Of a stretch of DNA of 64,000 bases, positions 40,354 through 51,983 are shown one piece after another (within the stretch, counting starts at the first letter, position 1; every line of letters starts with the position of its first letter). The notes beneath the pieces were generated by a model. It did not search any database. It saw nothing but the letters and a program-made list of their open reading frames with translations, and was not told the origin of the DNA. Source of the DNA: Brevundimonas poindexterae (GTDB taxonomy: Bacteria; Pseudomonadota; Alphaproteobacteria; Caulobacterales; Caulobacteraceae); NCBI RefSeq assembly GCF_020524625.1, contig NZ_JAIVLL010000001.1, positions 434,001 to 498,000 of the forward strand, written 5' to 3'. A program made the translations under genes and the position numbers.

Positions 40354-41168
40354 GCCGTGGCGTCCATCAGGATGAAAATCAGGCGGCCGGCCGCCATGAC
40401 CACGGCGGCGAACATAAGGCCGTCGACGCGATCCAGCAGACCCCCGTGCCCCGGAATCAGGCCCCCGGCGTCCTTGACGCCGAACCGGCGCTTGATGGCC
40501 GATTCCCAGAGGTCTCCGGCCATGGTCGCAAGGGCAGCGGCGAGGCCCAAAACCAGACCCCAGAAGGGGTGCGGCACATCCAGCGGCAGGACCCAGGCGA
40601 TCAGCCCCCCGGCCGCGGCGCCGGCGACAAGGCCGCCCACGAAGCCGGACCAGGTCTTGTTCGGGGAATATCGGGGCCACAGCTTGGGCCCCTTCAGCAG
40701 GCTGCCGACCATGAAGGCCGCCACGTCCGATGACCAGGCGACCACGAAGACCAGAATGGTCCAGCTAAGCCCCACCATCGACTGGCCGTCGCGCAGCCAG
40801 ATTAGCAAGATCGCGGGCCAGCCGAGGTAGAGGACGCCATAGGCCGCATCCAGACCCTCCTGCCCGATCCGTCTGGCAAACAGGCCGGCGGCAGCGGCGG
40901 CCAGCACCAGGGTGACCAGGGCGGGCGACATGGCCCCCGTGTCGGCAATGGCGGTGACAGCGACCAGCGACAGGGCCACCGCCCAGAAGATTGGCGTGGG
41001 GCGCCCGGGGACGCTCATCTCGGCCCACTCGCGGGCCAGCAACACACAGGCCGCCAGCATGATGGCGAGGAACCACAGATTGCCGGCCCAGATCGCCAGC
41101 ACGGCCAGAGGCGCCAGCACCAGCGCCGACACCACCCGCATGCCCAGATTGCCGAACGGAATGGCCAT
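40350..41168 (-). CDS. cdsA: Phosphatidate cytidylyltransferase (CDP-diglyceride synthase)
   Basis: A 272-residue integral membrane enzyme with about seven to eight spans that forms CDP-diacylglycerol from phosphatidate and CTP. The family signature near the C-terminus is present: [12 protein letters not shown], then [31 protein letters not shown] (read in parts) with the Asp residues that bind magnesium. Its ATG overlaps the uppS stop (TGATG). Length is close to E. coli CdsA (285). Confidence 0.96.
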   Translation of the reverse strand: MAIPFGNLGMRVVSALVLAPLAVLAIWAGNLWFLAIMLAACVLLAREWAEMSVPGRPTPIFWAVALSLVAVTAIADTGAMSPALVTLVLAAAAAGLFARRIGQEGLDAAYGVLYLGWPAILLIWLRDGQSMVGLSWTILVFVVAWSSDVAAFMVGSLLKGPKLWPRYSPNKTWSGFVGGLVAGAAAGGLIAWVLPLDVPHPFWGLVLGLAAALATMAGDLWESAIKRRFGVKDAGGLIPGHGGLLDRVDGLMFAAVVMAAGRLIFILMDATA

Positions 41169-41950
41169 CAGGACGCCACCGCCGAGGGCTCGGGCGCGCG
41201 TCCACCGAAGCGTCGGTCCCGACGATGATATTCGCCGACCGCCGCGTTCAGGGCTTCGGGGCCATAGTCCGGCCAGAGGATGTCCTGGAACACCATCTCG
41301 GCATAGGCGGCTTCCCAAAGCAGGAAGTTGGACAGCCGCTGCTCGCCCGAGGTGCGGATGATCAGGTCGACCGGCGGGCCCCTATGGGTCGACAGGGCCC
41401 CGTCGATGTCAGCCTCGGTGAAGGCGGGGTTCGCCTCTCCACTTTCCGCCGCGCGGCGCGCAAGGCGGTTCATGGCGTCCACGATGTCGGCGCGGCCGCC
41501 ATAGTTGAACGCCACCTGCAGCAGGAAGCGGTCGTTATGCGCGGTCTCACGCTCGGCACGATCGACAATGGCGGCGATATCGTCGGGCAAACCCTCACGG
41601 CGGCCGAGGATATGGATGCGCACCCCTTCCCGCTTCAGCCGGTCGAGATCGCTGCCGACATAGGCGCGCACCAGCCCCATCAGGTCGGAGACCTCCTCGG
41701 CCGAGCGCTTCCAGTTCTCGGTCGAAAAGCCGAACACCGTCAGGCACTGGATGCCGAGGTCGGCCGCCGCCCGCACGGTGCGTTTGAGGGCCTGCACACC
41801 CTCGCGGTGGCCCATCGCCCGGGGCAGACCCCGCGCCGCCGCCCAGCGTCCGTTGCCGTCCATGATCAGGGCGACGTGGTCCGGTCCCGTGACCGTGTCG
41901 GCCCGGGCGGAGGAGGACTCTGACGCGTGAGGGGGCCCCGAGGTCGTCAC
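41168..41950 (-). CDS. uppS: Undecaprenyl diphosphate synthase
   Basis: A 260-residue cis-prenyltransferase that makes the C55 carrier lipid for peptidoglycan and polysaccharide assembly. Motif I is [12 protein letters not shown] with catalytic Asp31. [20 protein letters not shown], the [11 protein letters not shown] segment and the C-terminal [24 protein letters not shown] (read in parts) are all present. An N-terminal extension of about 24 polar residues precedes the core. The start is a GTG overlapping the frr stop. Its product and the cdsA and dxr products belong to connected lipid pathways. Confidence 0.97.
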   Translation of the reverse strand: MTTSGPPHASESSSARADTVTGPDHVALIMDGNGRWAAARGLPRAMGHREGVQALKRTVRAAADLGIQCLTVFGFSTENWKRSAEEVSDLMGLVRAYVGSDLDRLKREGVRIHILGRREGLPDDIAAIVDRAERETAHNDRFLLQVAFNYGGRADIVDAMNRLARRAAESGEANPAFTEADIDGALSTHRGPPVDLIIRTSGEQRLSNFLLWEAAYAEMVFQDILWPDYGPEALNAAVGEYHRRDRRFGGRAPEPSAVAS

Positions 41951-42504
41951 ACCTGCATGATCTCGGCTTCCTTGACCTTCATCATCTCGTCGATGCGCTT
42001 GATGGCCGCGTCGGTGTCCTTCTGGACCTCGGCCTCCATCTTCTTCTGCTCATCCTGACTGATGTCGCTGGCCTTCTCCGCCTTCTTGAGGTCGTCGTTG
42101 GCGTCGCGGCGCACGTTGCGCACAGCGATCTTCTGCTGCTCGGCGTATTTGCCGGCCAGCTTGACCAGGTCGCGACGGCGCTCCTCGGTAAGCGGCGGGA
42201 TCGGGATGCGCAGGGTCTGGCCATCGACGACGGGGTTGAGGCCGAGCCCGGCCGAGCGAATCGCCTTCTCGACCGACACCACCATGCCCTTGTCCCAGAC
42301 ACTGACGGTGATCATCCGCGGCTCGGGTACGCTGATGGCCGCGACGGCATTCAGGGGCGAAGTCGAGCCATAGGCTTCGACCTGAACCGGATCGAGCAGG
42401 CCCGCGTTGGCCCGGCCGGTGCGCAGACCGGCGAACTCGTCCTTCAGCGCGGCCACAGCCTTGTCCATGCGATCGCGGTAGGATTTCAGATCGGGTTTGG
42501 CCAT
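41947..42504 (-). CDS. frr: Ribosome recycling factor
   Basis: A 185-residue tRNA-shaped protein that works with EF-G to split post-termination ribosomes. The N-terminal helix [17 protein letters not shown], the conserved [32 protein letters not shown] (split) and the basic helical tail with [23 protein letters not shown] (read in parts) identify it. Length equals the family norm (185). It follows pyrH by 26 bases. Confidence 0.98.
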   Translation of the reverse strand: MAKPDLKSYRDRMDKAVAALKDEFAGLRTGRANAGLLDPVQVEAYGSTSPLNAVAAISVPEPRMITVSVWDKGMVVSVEKAIRSAGLGLNPVVDGQTLRIPIPPLTEERRRDLVKLAGKYAEQQKIAVRNVRRDANDDLKKAEKASDISQDEQKKMEAEVQKDTDAAIKRIDEMMKVKEAEIMQV

Positions 42505-42530
42505 TTTGTCCTCGTTGCAGGTCTGTTCGT

Positions 42531-43277
42531 TCAGCGGTCGCTTCTAGCGCCCGACTGGATGACGGTGAAGGCACCCTCGCCGCGAAGCACCTTGTCGAGC
42601 GAATCGTCCTCGCGGATCGAGAAGACGACGATGGGGATGCCGCTGTCGCGCATCAGCGCCACAGCCGAGGCGTCCATGACCCGCAGGTCGCGCGCCAGCA
42701 CGTCGTGATAGGTCAGGGTGTCATAGCGGGTGGCCGAGGCGTCCTTCTTGGGATCGGCGCTGTAGACGCCGTCCACACTGGTACCCTTCAGAAGGGCATC
42801 GCAACCCATTTCGGCCGCGCGCAGCGCCGCCCCCGAATCGGTGGTGAAGAAGGGCGCGCCCACGCCGGCGGCAAAGATCACCACCCGGCCCTTTTCGAGG
42901 TGACGCAGGGCGCGGCGGCGGATGTAGGGCTCGGCCACGGCATTCATGGTCAGGGCGCTTTGCACCCGGGTCTGGACGCCGATCTTCTCAAGCGCCCCCT
43001 GCATGGCCAGGGCATTCATGACGGTCGCCAGCATGCCCATATAGTCGGCTGTGGCGCGCTCCATGCCGGCCGCCGCCTTGGACACGCCGCGGAAGATGTT
43101 GCCGCCGCCGATCACCAGACAGATTTCGACGCCCTGCCGCGCGACTCGGGCAACGGCCTCGGCCACCGAATCAACCGTGCCGATATCGATGCCGAATCCC
43201 TGGTCCCCCATCAGGACCTCGCCCGACACCTTCAGCAGGACGCGCTTGTATCGATATCCGGACGAGGGTGAGGGCAT
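42531..43277 (-). CDS. pyrH: Uridylate (UMP) kinase
   Basis: A 248-residue hexameric kinase of the amino-acid kinase fold, making UDP from UMP. Motifs: [13 protein letters not shown] at the N-terminus, [10 protein letters not shown], the [14 protein letters not shown] helix, [19 protein letters not shown] loop (here [18 protein letters not shown]) and [18 protein letters not shown]. The arrangement rpsB-tsf-pyrH-frr is the canonical bacterial order. A terminator separates it from tsf, so it may have its own promoter within 43278-43320. Confidence 0.98.
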   Translation of the reverse strand: MPSPSSGYRYKRVLLKVSGEVLMGDQGFGIDIGTVDSVAEAVARVARQGVEICLVIGGGNIFRGVSKAAAGMERATADYMGMLATVMNALAMQGALEKIGVQTRVQSALTMNAVAEPYIRRRALRHLEKGRVVIFAAGVGAPFFTTDSGAALRAAEMGCDALLKGTSVDGVYSADPKKDASATRYDTLTYHDVLARDLRVMDASAVALMRDSGIPIVVFSIREDDSLDKVLRGEGAFTVIQSGARSDR

Positions 43278-43320
43278 GATCTATCCGTCAACAGGAAGCC
43301 GCGCGAACCGGCGGCCATAA

Positions 43321-43359
43321 ACAAGGGGCGCGTGGGCCTTCAAAGCCCAACGCGCCCCC
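43321..43359 (-). terminator. Intrinsic terminator after tsf
   Basis: Read on the minus strand, GGGGGCGCGTTGGGC (43359-43345) pairs with GCCCACGCGCCCC (43337-43325) with one bulged base and a short loop, then runs into TTGTTTAT. It lies about 50 bases past the tsf stop and upstream of pyrH. Confidence 0.8.
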
Positions 43360-43409
43360 GTATGCAACGCTCCGATCACAGATCGGAACGGTATTCGACC
43401 AATCGGGCC

Positions 43410-44348
43410 TTAGCCGGCGGTCATCGACGCCACTTCGGCGGCGAAGTCCGGGCCTTCGACCTTTTCGACGCCCTCACCCAGCGCCAGACGGACAAAGCCG
43501 GCCAGCTTCAGGTTCGACGAGCCGAGTTCCTTGGCCATGTCGGCGACCAGTTGCTCGACAGTGACGTCGGGGTTCATGACGAACGGCTGCTTGGACAGCA
43601 CCACGTCCTTCTGGAACTTGGCGATCTGGCCCGAGACGATCTTGTCGATCATGTTCTCGGGGCGACCTTCTTCCTTCGCCTTCTCGGTCAGGACAGCGCG
43701 TTCCTTCTCGATGGCGGCGGGGTCCAGATCGTCGGTGTTGAGCGACAGCGGCGCCGTGGCGGCGACGTGCATGGCGATCTTGCGGCCCAGCTCTCGCAGG
43801 GCAGCCTTGTCACCCGCGCCTTCCAGCGCGACCAGCACACCGATGCGGCCGACGCCCGGCGACACGGCGTTGTGGACGTAGGAGGCGACGACGCCTTCCT
43901 CGACCGACAGGCGCGCGGCGCGACGCAGCTGCATGTTCTCGCCGATGGTGGCGATCAGGCGGGTCACCTCGTCCTGGACGGTGGTGCCGTTCTCGAGCTG
44001 GGCGCCGTGGATGGCCTCGACGCTGTGGTGCTCCAGACCCAGCTGGGCGAACGACTTGGCTGCTTCCTGGAACAGGTCGTTGCGCGCCACGAAGTCGGTT
44101 TCGGCGTTGAATTCGATGGCAGCACCGATTTCGCCCTTACCGTCTTCACGGGTGGCGACGGCAACCAGACCTTCGGCGGCGACGCGGTCAGCCTTCTTGG
44201 CGGCCTTGGACAGGCCCTTGGCGCGCAGCCAGTCGATGGCGGCGGTGATGTCGCCGTTGGTTTCCTGCAGGGCCTTCTTGCAGTCCATCATGCCCACGCC
44301 CGAACGCTCGCGCAGTTCCTTGACGAGGGCGGCGGTGATCTCGGCCAT
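43410..44348 (-). CDS. tsf: Elongation factor Ts
   Basis: A 312-residue nucleotide exchange factor for EF-Tu. The UBA-like N-terminal domain carries the signature [16 protein letters not shown]. The core motif is [13 protein letters not shown], and the C-terminal part contains [10 protein letters not shown] and [15 protein letters not shown]. Length matches alphaproteobacterial EF-Ts (about 305-312). It follows rpsB by 92 bases in the usual rpsB-tsf pair and is closed by a terminator. Confidence 0.98.
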   Translation of the reverse strand: MAEITAALVKELRERSGVGMMDCKKALQETNGDITAAIDWLRAKGLSKAAKKADRVAAEGLVAVATREDGKGEIGAAIEFNAETDFVARNDLFQEAAKSFAQLGLEHHSVEAIHGAQLENGTTVQDEVTRLIATIGENMQLRRAARLSVEEGVVASYVHNAVSPGVGRIGVLVALEGAGDKAALRELGRKIAMHVAATAPLSLNTDDLDPAAIEKERAVLTEKAKEEGRPENMIDKIVSGQIAKFQKDVVLSKQPFVMNPDVTVEQLVADMAKELGSSNLKLAGFVRLALGEGVEKVEGPDFAAEVASMTAG

Positions 44349-44440
44349 GTTCAGTCTCCTGATATTCTGAATGCGGGAACGGCCGGGCTGGTTTAGCCCG
44401 GCCGCGTAACAGTTTGGCGGTCGCGGAGAACCGCCTGGCG

Positions 44441-45289
44441 TCAGGCCTCGGCCTTGTCCGTCTCGGCAGCTTCCGGAGCCGCTTCCTCGGCGGCCGGAGC
44501 GGCGGCTTCGGGCTCGGCTTCAGCCGGAGCGGCCTTGGTGCTCAGGGCCGGCTCGGCCGGAGGGGCTTCCGAGGCGCCGATGTCGACGCCCGAGGCCGAC
44601 TGGCCGGCGGCCAGACCGTCCAGAACCGCGTCGGCGATCAGATCGCAGTAGGTCTGGATGGCGCGCGCGGCGTCATCGTTGCCCGGGATCGGATAGGTGA
44701 TGCCGTCCGGATCGCAATTGGTGTCGAGGATGGCGATCACCGGAATGTTCAGCTTGCGCGCTTCCAGGATGGCGATCGACTCCTTGTTGGTGTCGATCAC
44801 GAACATGATGTCCGGCAGGCCGCCCATGTCCTTGATGCCGCCCAGCGACAGCTCCAGCTTGTCGCGCTCGCGGGTCAGGGTCAGCAGTTCCTTCTTCTGG
44901 CGGCCTTCGCCACCGGTTTCCAGAAGGGCGTCCAGTTCACGCAAGCGCTGGATCGAGCCCGAGACCGTCTTCCAGTTGGTCAGGGTGCCGCCGAGCCAGC
45001 GGTTGTTCATGTAATATTGGGCGCAGCGCTTGGCGGCTTCGGCCACCGGATCCGACGCCTGACGCTTGGTGCCGACGAACAGCACGCGGCCGCCCTTGGC
45101 CGCCACGTCGCGCACGGCGACCAGCGCCTGGTGCAGCAGCGGGATCGACTGCGACAGGTCGATGATGTGAATGTTGGAGCGCGAGCCGAAGATGTAGCGC
45201 TCCATCTTCGGGTTCCAGCGGTGGGTCTGGTGGCCGAAGTGGGCGCCCGCTTCCAGCAGGGTGCGCATCGAGAATTCAGGCAGAGCCAT
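44441..45289 (-). CDS. rpsB: 30S ribosomal protein S2
   Basis: A 282-residue ribosomal protein. The core starts [22 protein letters not shown] and contains [33 protein letters not shown] and [19 protein letters not shown]. After about residue 225 there is an Ala/Glu/Pro-rich, low-complexity tail of roughly 55 residues beyond the E. coli S2 length (241). The ATG at 45289 is the family start; upstream in-frame codons to 45442 are leader. AAGGA lies about 11 bases before the ATG. Confidence 0.98.
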   Translation of the reverse strand: MALPEFSMRTLLEAGAHFGHQTHRWNPKMERYIFGSRSNIHIIDLSQSIPLLHQALVAVRDVAAKGGRVLFVGTKRQASDPVAEAAKRCAQYYMNNRWLGGTLTNWKTVSGSIQRLRELDALLETGGEGRQKKELLTLTRERDKLELSLGGIKDMGGLPDIMFVIDTNKESIAILEARKLNIPVIAILDTNCDPDGITYPIPGNDDAARAIQTYCDLIADAVLDGLAAGQSASGVDIGASEAPPAEPALSTKAAPAEAEPEAAAPAAEEAAPEAAETDKAEA

Positions 45290-45413
45290 GATCGTAAAGT
45301 CCTTTTTCCGATTCAATCCGCCGCAGACGGTGAAAAGGACCAAATGGCCCCTCGGAACGGCCCGGCCGGGATGTCTCCCCGGACGCGCCACGCCTGCGTG
45401 TGAAGTGCGCGGG

Positions 45414-45442
45414 CATCTAGGCGACATCGACGGAAAAGGCAA
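45414..45442 (-). promoter_or_regulatory. Candidate rpsB-tsf promoter with about 120-base leader
   Basis: On the minus strand TTGCCT (45442-45437) and TAGATG (45419-45414) are spaced by 17 bases. The leader to the rpsB ATG contains a CCGGG/CCCGG hairpin (45361-45382 area) and a GATTC (possible CcrM site) at 45310-45314. S2 is autoregulated through its leader in other bacteria; whether this leader does so is inference. Confidence 0.4.
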
Positions 45443-45468
45443 GGCCTGCGTCGCAGGTCCCCGGCCGG

Positions 45469-45830
45469 TCAGAGCTTGTGCAGGCCGTCGAAGCGCGTCG
45501 TCTCGACCGTCCAGGGCTCGACGTCATCGAGCGTCCGGACATTGACCGCGATCATGTCGCGCCCGTCCGGAGACTTGCCGGCGCCAAAAGGCTCAACGCC
45601 ACACACGCGGCAAAAGCGGTGGCTGATGACATGGCGATTGAACAGATATTCGCTCAGCCGGTCCTCGCCCCGGATCAGGCGGAAGGCTTCGGGCGATACA
45701 AAGCCCAGCATCAGCCCCTTGCGGTAGCAGTGGGTGCAGTTGCACTCGATCACCCCGGACAGGTCCAGGTCGGCCTCGAAGGCCACGGCCCCGCAGTGAC
45801 AGGACCCCTTGTGCGTCGCCGTCTCGCCCA

Positions 45831-45831
<1 letters not shown>
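45469..45831 (-). CDS. GFA-family (glutathione-dependent formaldehyde-activating-like) zinc protein
   Basis: A 120-residue single-domain protein of the GFA/DUF636 fold. Structural zinc cysteines are visible: [24 protein letters not shown] and [13 protein letters not shown], the three typical clusters. Few members have a proven function, so formaldehyde chemistry should not be assumed. Its ATG overlaps the dnaE stop (TGATG) with GGAGG 4 bases upstream; a GTG one codon earlier is an alternative. It therefore ends the dnaE transcript. Confidence 0.85.
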
Positions 45832-49292
<3,461 letters not shown>

Positions 49293-49345
49293 CGACTGTC
49301 TCCCCTGCCCCGCAGATCACACATGCCCCTGACTATGGAAGGATT

Positions 49346-49367
49346 CTGCCGGCGGGCACCCCGGCAG
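49346..49367 (-). other. Hairpin between the SOS-controlled small gene and dnaE
   Basis: CTGCCGG (49346-49352) and CCGGCAG (49361-49367) form a perfect 7-base-pair stem with an 8-base loop in the 113-base gap before dnaE. No T-tract follows on the minus strand, so full termination is unlikely. It could stabilise the small transcript or limit readthrough. Confidence 0.4.
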
Positions 49368-49405
49368 TTCCAATCCATCCCCAGCCGCGCAATGCCGCCG
49401 GTGGA

Positions 49406-49495
49406 TCAATAGGCCAGCAGGGCCGCCTGCCAGGCCATCCAGACGAAGCCGCCGCACGACGCCAGCGACAGCATTTCCCGAACCCAACGTGCCAT
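49406..49495 (-). CDS. 29-residue SOS-controlled membrane peptide, SidA-like cell-division inhibitor candidate
   Basis: A complete small gene: ATG at 49495, stop TGA at 49406, 29 codons. The N-terminus MARWVREM has two Arg and aromatic residues. Residues about 9-28 (LSLASCGGFVWMAWQAALLA) form one membrane span, and the peptide ends in Tyr. GGAGGG lies 7-12 bases before the ATG. Two perfect SOS boxes and a promoter precede it. Caulobacter SidA is a 29-residue, single-span, LexA-controlled peptide that blocks division through FtsW. Length, topology and control all match. Sequence identity to SidA could not be checked, so the symbol is withheld. Confidence 0.75.
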   Translation of the reverse strand: MARWVREMLSLASCGGFVWMAWQAALLAY

Positions 49496-49513
49496 GACGG
49501 CCCTCCGCGTGAT

Positions 49514-49528
49514 GTTCCTGTCTTGTTC
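49514..49528 (+). promoter_or_regulatory. SOS box proximal to the 29-codon gene (LexA operator)
   Basis: GTTC (49514-49517), seven bases, GTTC (49525-49528) matches the alphaproteobacterial LexA operator exactly. It lies 19 bases upstream of the small gene's ATG, covering the region from the proposed -10 to beyond the expected transcription start. Confidence 0.88.
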
Positions 49529-49554
49529 TATGTTCCATGTATGTTCCGCGTCAA
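49526..49554 (-). promoter_or_regulatory. Promoter of the 29-codon SOS gene
   Basis: On the minus strand TTGACG (49554-49549) as -35 and ATAGAA (49531-49526) as -10 are spaced by exactly 17 bases. The distal SOS box fills the spacer and the proximal box covers the -10 end, so LexA occupancy should shut the promoter tightly. Confidence 0.65.
49532..49546 (+). promoter_or_regulatory. SOS box distal to the 29-codon gene (LexA operator)
   Basis: GTTC (49532-49535), seven bases, GTTC (49543-49546) is a second perfect SOS box, three bases from the first and in the same orientation. It lies inside the spacer of the leftward promoter and 53 bases upstream of msrA on the other side. Confidence 0.88.
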
Positions 49555-49599
49555 GAGGCGGATTGAAACCGGGCGACCGTTGATCTCGTATGTGAGGTC

Positions 49600-50208
49600 A
49601 TGACCCGTCTGATCATTGCCGTCCTCGCCCTGATCGCTGCCTGCAGCCCGGCACCCCCTGCCCCCGCAGAGCCGCCGCCGCCCGGCAGCCAGACCGCGAT
49701 CTTCGCCGGGGGGTGCTTCTGGTCCTCGGAGAAGGCGTTCGAGCACGTCCGCGGCGTATCGTCGGTCGTGTCGGGATTTGCCGGGGGCCATGTGGCGAAC
49801 CCGACCTATGCCCAGGTCGTGCGGGGCGGCACCGGTCACCGCGAGGCGATCCAGGTCACCTTTGACCCCCGGGTCGTCAGCTACCGCGCACTGGTCGACC
49901 GGTTCTGGCGCACGATCGATCCGACGGATCCGGGCGGCGTGTTCTGCGACCAGGGGCCCAGCTATCGCACGGCCGTCTTTGCAACGGCGGAACAGCGCCC
50001 GATCGCCGAAGCGTCGCGCACCGCTGCCCAGAGGGCTCTGGGCCGGGAGTTCGTCACGCCCGTGCTGGCTTCTGCCCGCTTCTGGCCGGCGGGTCCGGAG
50101 CATCAGGACTATGCCGAGCGCAACCCGGCCCGCTACGAGGCCTATCGCATCGGCTGTCGTCGTACCCCGGCCCTTCAGCGCGTCTGGGGCGACGCCGCGG
50201 TCAACTAG
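49600..50208 (+). CDS. msrA: Lipoprotein-type peptide methionine sulfoxide reductase A
   Basis: A 202-residue enzyme that reduces methionine-S-sulfoxide in proteins. An N-terminal lipoprotein signal ends in the lipobox LIAAC with Cys15, followed by a Pro-rich linker, so it is expected in the periplasm attached to a membrane. The catalytic motif is GGCFWSSEKAF with Cys39 and the adjacent aromatic pocket. GYAGG-like GFAGGHVANPTY, GHREAIQVTFDP and the HQDYAERNP segment follow. It is divergent from the SOS-controlled small gene across 104 bases, and its end meets the SDR gene tail-to-tail 4 bases apart. Confidence 0.92.
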   Translation: MTRLIIAVLALIAACSPAPPAPAEPPPPGSQTAIFAGGCFWSSEKAFEHVRGVSSVVSGFAGGHVANPTYAQVVRGGTGHREAIQVTFDPRVVSYRALVDRFWRTIDPTDPGGVFCDQGPSYRTAVFATAEQRPIAEASRTAAQRALGREFVTPVLASARFWPAGPEHQDYAERNPARYEAYRIGCRRTPALQRVWGDAAVN

Positions 50209-50212
50209 GACC

Positions 50213-51070
50213 TCAGCCGATCTTCACGCCGGGCGGCGGAACGCTGTCGGCCGGGACGAAGAAGTCCGGCATCAAGGGCTTTGTCGGATCGACCCGGTAG
50301 ACGTCGAAGTCCCGTACCCCCTGCTCGTACAGGAAGCTGTCGTCGATCAGGAACCGGCCCGTATTCTCGTGCGCGGGCAGGCAGAACAGGGCGTGGGCCG
50401 CATCGGCCAGAATGTCGGGCGTGCGACAGTGGGCCAGCCCCTCCTTGCCTGTCAGGGCAAATTCGATGGCGGCCGTCGCCACTCCGGTCCGCGGCCACAG
50501 GGCGTTGAAGGCAATGCCGTCGGACTTGAACTCCTCGGCCATGCCCAGCATGGCGAGGCTCATATTGTACTTGGCCATCGAATAGGCGACGTGCGGCCCG
50601 AACCAGTGCGGCGCCAGATCCAGCGGCGGCGAGAGCGCCAGCACATGCGGGTTGGCCGCTTTCTTCAGATGCGGAATGCAGGCCTTGGACACCAGGAAGG
50701 TGCCCCGCCCGTTCACCTGATGCATCAGATCATAGCGCTTCATGTCGGTGGCCAGCGTCCCGGTCAGCTGGATGGCCGAGGCATTGTTCACGCAGATATC
50801 GATACCGCCGAACCGCTCGACCGTCGCCTCGACCGCCGCCATGACCGACTCTTCGCTGCGGACGTCGACAACCAGCGGCAGCGCCTTGCCGCCGGCCGCC
50901 TCAATCTCTTCGGCGGCGGAATAGATGGTGCCCGGCAGGTGCTTGTGCGGCTCGGCCGTCTTGGCCGCGATCACCACATTGGCACCGTCGCGGGCCGCGC
51001 GCAGGCCGATGGCCAGCCCAATCCCCCGGCTGGCACCCGTGATGAAGAGGGTTTTTCCGTTCAGCGACAT
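50213..51070 (-). CDS. Short-chain dehydrogenase/reductase, HSDL2-like
   Basis: A 285-residue SDR. The NAD(P) loop TGASRGIGLAIGLRAARDGANVV (read in parts) sits at residue 10, NNAS near residue 90, and the active-site YSMAKYNMS (YxxxK) near residue 165. The segments AAKTAEPHKHLPGTIYSAA and LKKAANPHVLALSPPLDL are characteristic of the HSDL2 branch, which in animals is peroxisomal or mitochondrial and linked to fatty-acid metabolism. The sterol-carrier domain of full HSDL2 is absent. The substrate is unknown. It is divergent from a crotonase gene across 73 bases, which hints at a shared acyl-CoA role. The ATG at 51070 has GGAGG 9 bases upstream. Confidence 0.85.
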   Translation of the reverse strand: MSLNGKTLFITGASRGIGLAIGLRAARDGANVVIAAKTAEPHKHLPGTIYSAAEEIEAAGGKALPLVVDVRSEESVMAAVEATVERFGGIDICVNNASAIQLTGTLATDMKRYDLMHQVNGRGTFLVSKACIPHLKKAANPHVLALSPPLDLAPHWFGPHVAYSMAKYNMSLAMLGMAEEFKSDGIAFNALWPRTGVATAAIEFALTGKEGLAHCRTPDILADAAHALFCLPAHENTGRFLIDDSFLYEQGVRDFDVYRVDPTKPLMPDFFVPADSVPPPGVKIG

Positions 51071-51143
51071 CGGCAGGGTCCTCCAGTGCATTTCGATGGA
51101 AAACCGATAGCATGGGTTGACCCGCAATCACGATGGCCCGGAC

Positions 51144-51974
51144 ATGACTGACACCCTTCCCTTCCAGATCACCCGAGAGGGCGCCGTCGCCCGCCTGACC
51201 CTGTCGCGCCCGGAAGCCTCCAATGCGCTCGATATGCGTTTCTGGAGGGGTCTCGGTCCGGTGCTGAAGGAGCTGGATGCCGGTGGCGATGTGCGGGCGC
51301 TGGTCCTGTCGGGCGAGGGCCGGAATTTCTGCGCCGGCATGGACATCTCGGTTTTTTCGGGCGGCGCCATCCTCGGCACCGATACTGCCGCCGAGCGGCA
51401 GGCCTTTCATCAGGCCGCCCGCGACCTTCAGGACGCCCTGTCGATGCTGGAGCGGGTGCGCTTTCCGGTGATTGCCGCGGTTCAGGGGGCCTGCGTCGGC
51501 GCGGGGCTGGACATGATTGCCGCCTGCGACCTGCGGCTGGCCACCGAGAGCGCCTATTTCCGCATCGAGGAGATCAACATCGGCATGATGGCCGACGTCG
51601 GCAGCCTGCAACGCCTGCCCCGCCTGCTGCCCGAGGGCGTGGTCCGCGAACTGGCCTATCTGGGCACCAGTCTGACGGCCGACCGCGCCGAGCGGCTGGG
51701 CTTCGTCAATGCCGTCCTGCCCGATGCCGAGGCCCTGCAGGCGGCCGCCATGGAAATGGCACAGGCCATTGCCGCCAAGGCCCCGCTGGCCATTTCGGGC
51801 TCGAAGGCCGCCCTCTCCTATGCCCGCGACCACACCGTGGCCGACGGCCTGGAATGGGCCGCAGTCATGCAGGGGTCGATCTGGAACACCGCCGACATTC
51901 TGGGCGCCATTCAAGCCCGGGCCACCAAGGCCACGCCGGAGTTTGCAGACCTGCACCCCCTGCCAAAGCCCTGA
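51144..51974 (+). CDS. Crotonase-family enzyme, dienoyl-CoA isomerase-like
   Basis: A 276-residue enoyl-CoA hydratase/isomerase family member. The oxyanion-hole segments are NFCAGMDISVF and VQGACVGAGLDMIAACDLRLA (split). The following RIEEINIGMMADVGSLQRLP carries the Glu and Asp positions found in delta(3,5)-delta(2,4)-dienoyl-CoA isomerase (ECH1), rather than the two Glu of hydratases. That makes isomerisation of dienoyl-CoA during unsaturated fatty-acid oxidation the best guess. The ATG at 51144 is the family start; an upstream in-frame start at 51117 is less likely. The divergent SDR is a plausible partner. Confidence 0.85.
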   Translation: MTDTLPFQITREGAVARLTLSRPEASNALDMRFWRGLGPVLKELDAGGDVRALVLSGEGRNFCAGMDISVFSGGAILGTDTAAERQAFHQAARDLQDALSMLERVRFPVIAAVQGACVGAGLDMIAACDLRLATESAYFRIEEINIGMMADVGSLQRLPRLLPEGVVRELAYLGTSLTADRAERLGFVNAVLPDAEALQAAAMEMAQAIAAKAPLAISGSKAALSYARDHTVADGLEWAAVMQGSIWNTADILGAIQARATKATPEFADLHPLPKP

Positions 51975-51983
51975 GGCGTCCGC

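Noticed and set aside
49317..49538. A 73-codon minus-strand frame overlapping the 29-codon SOS gene
   Set aside because: Its start lies within the tandem SOS boxes and the -10 element, so it could not be translated from that promoter. It lacks a ribosome-binding site, whereas the 29-codon frame has one.
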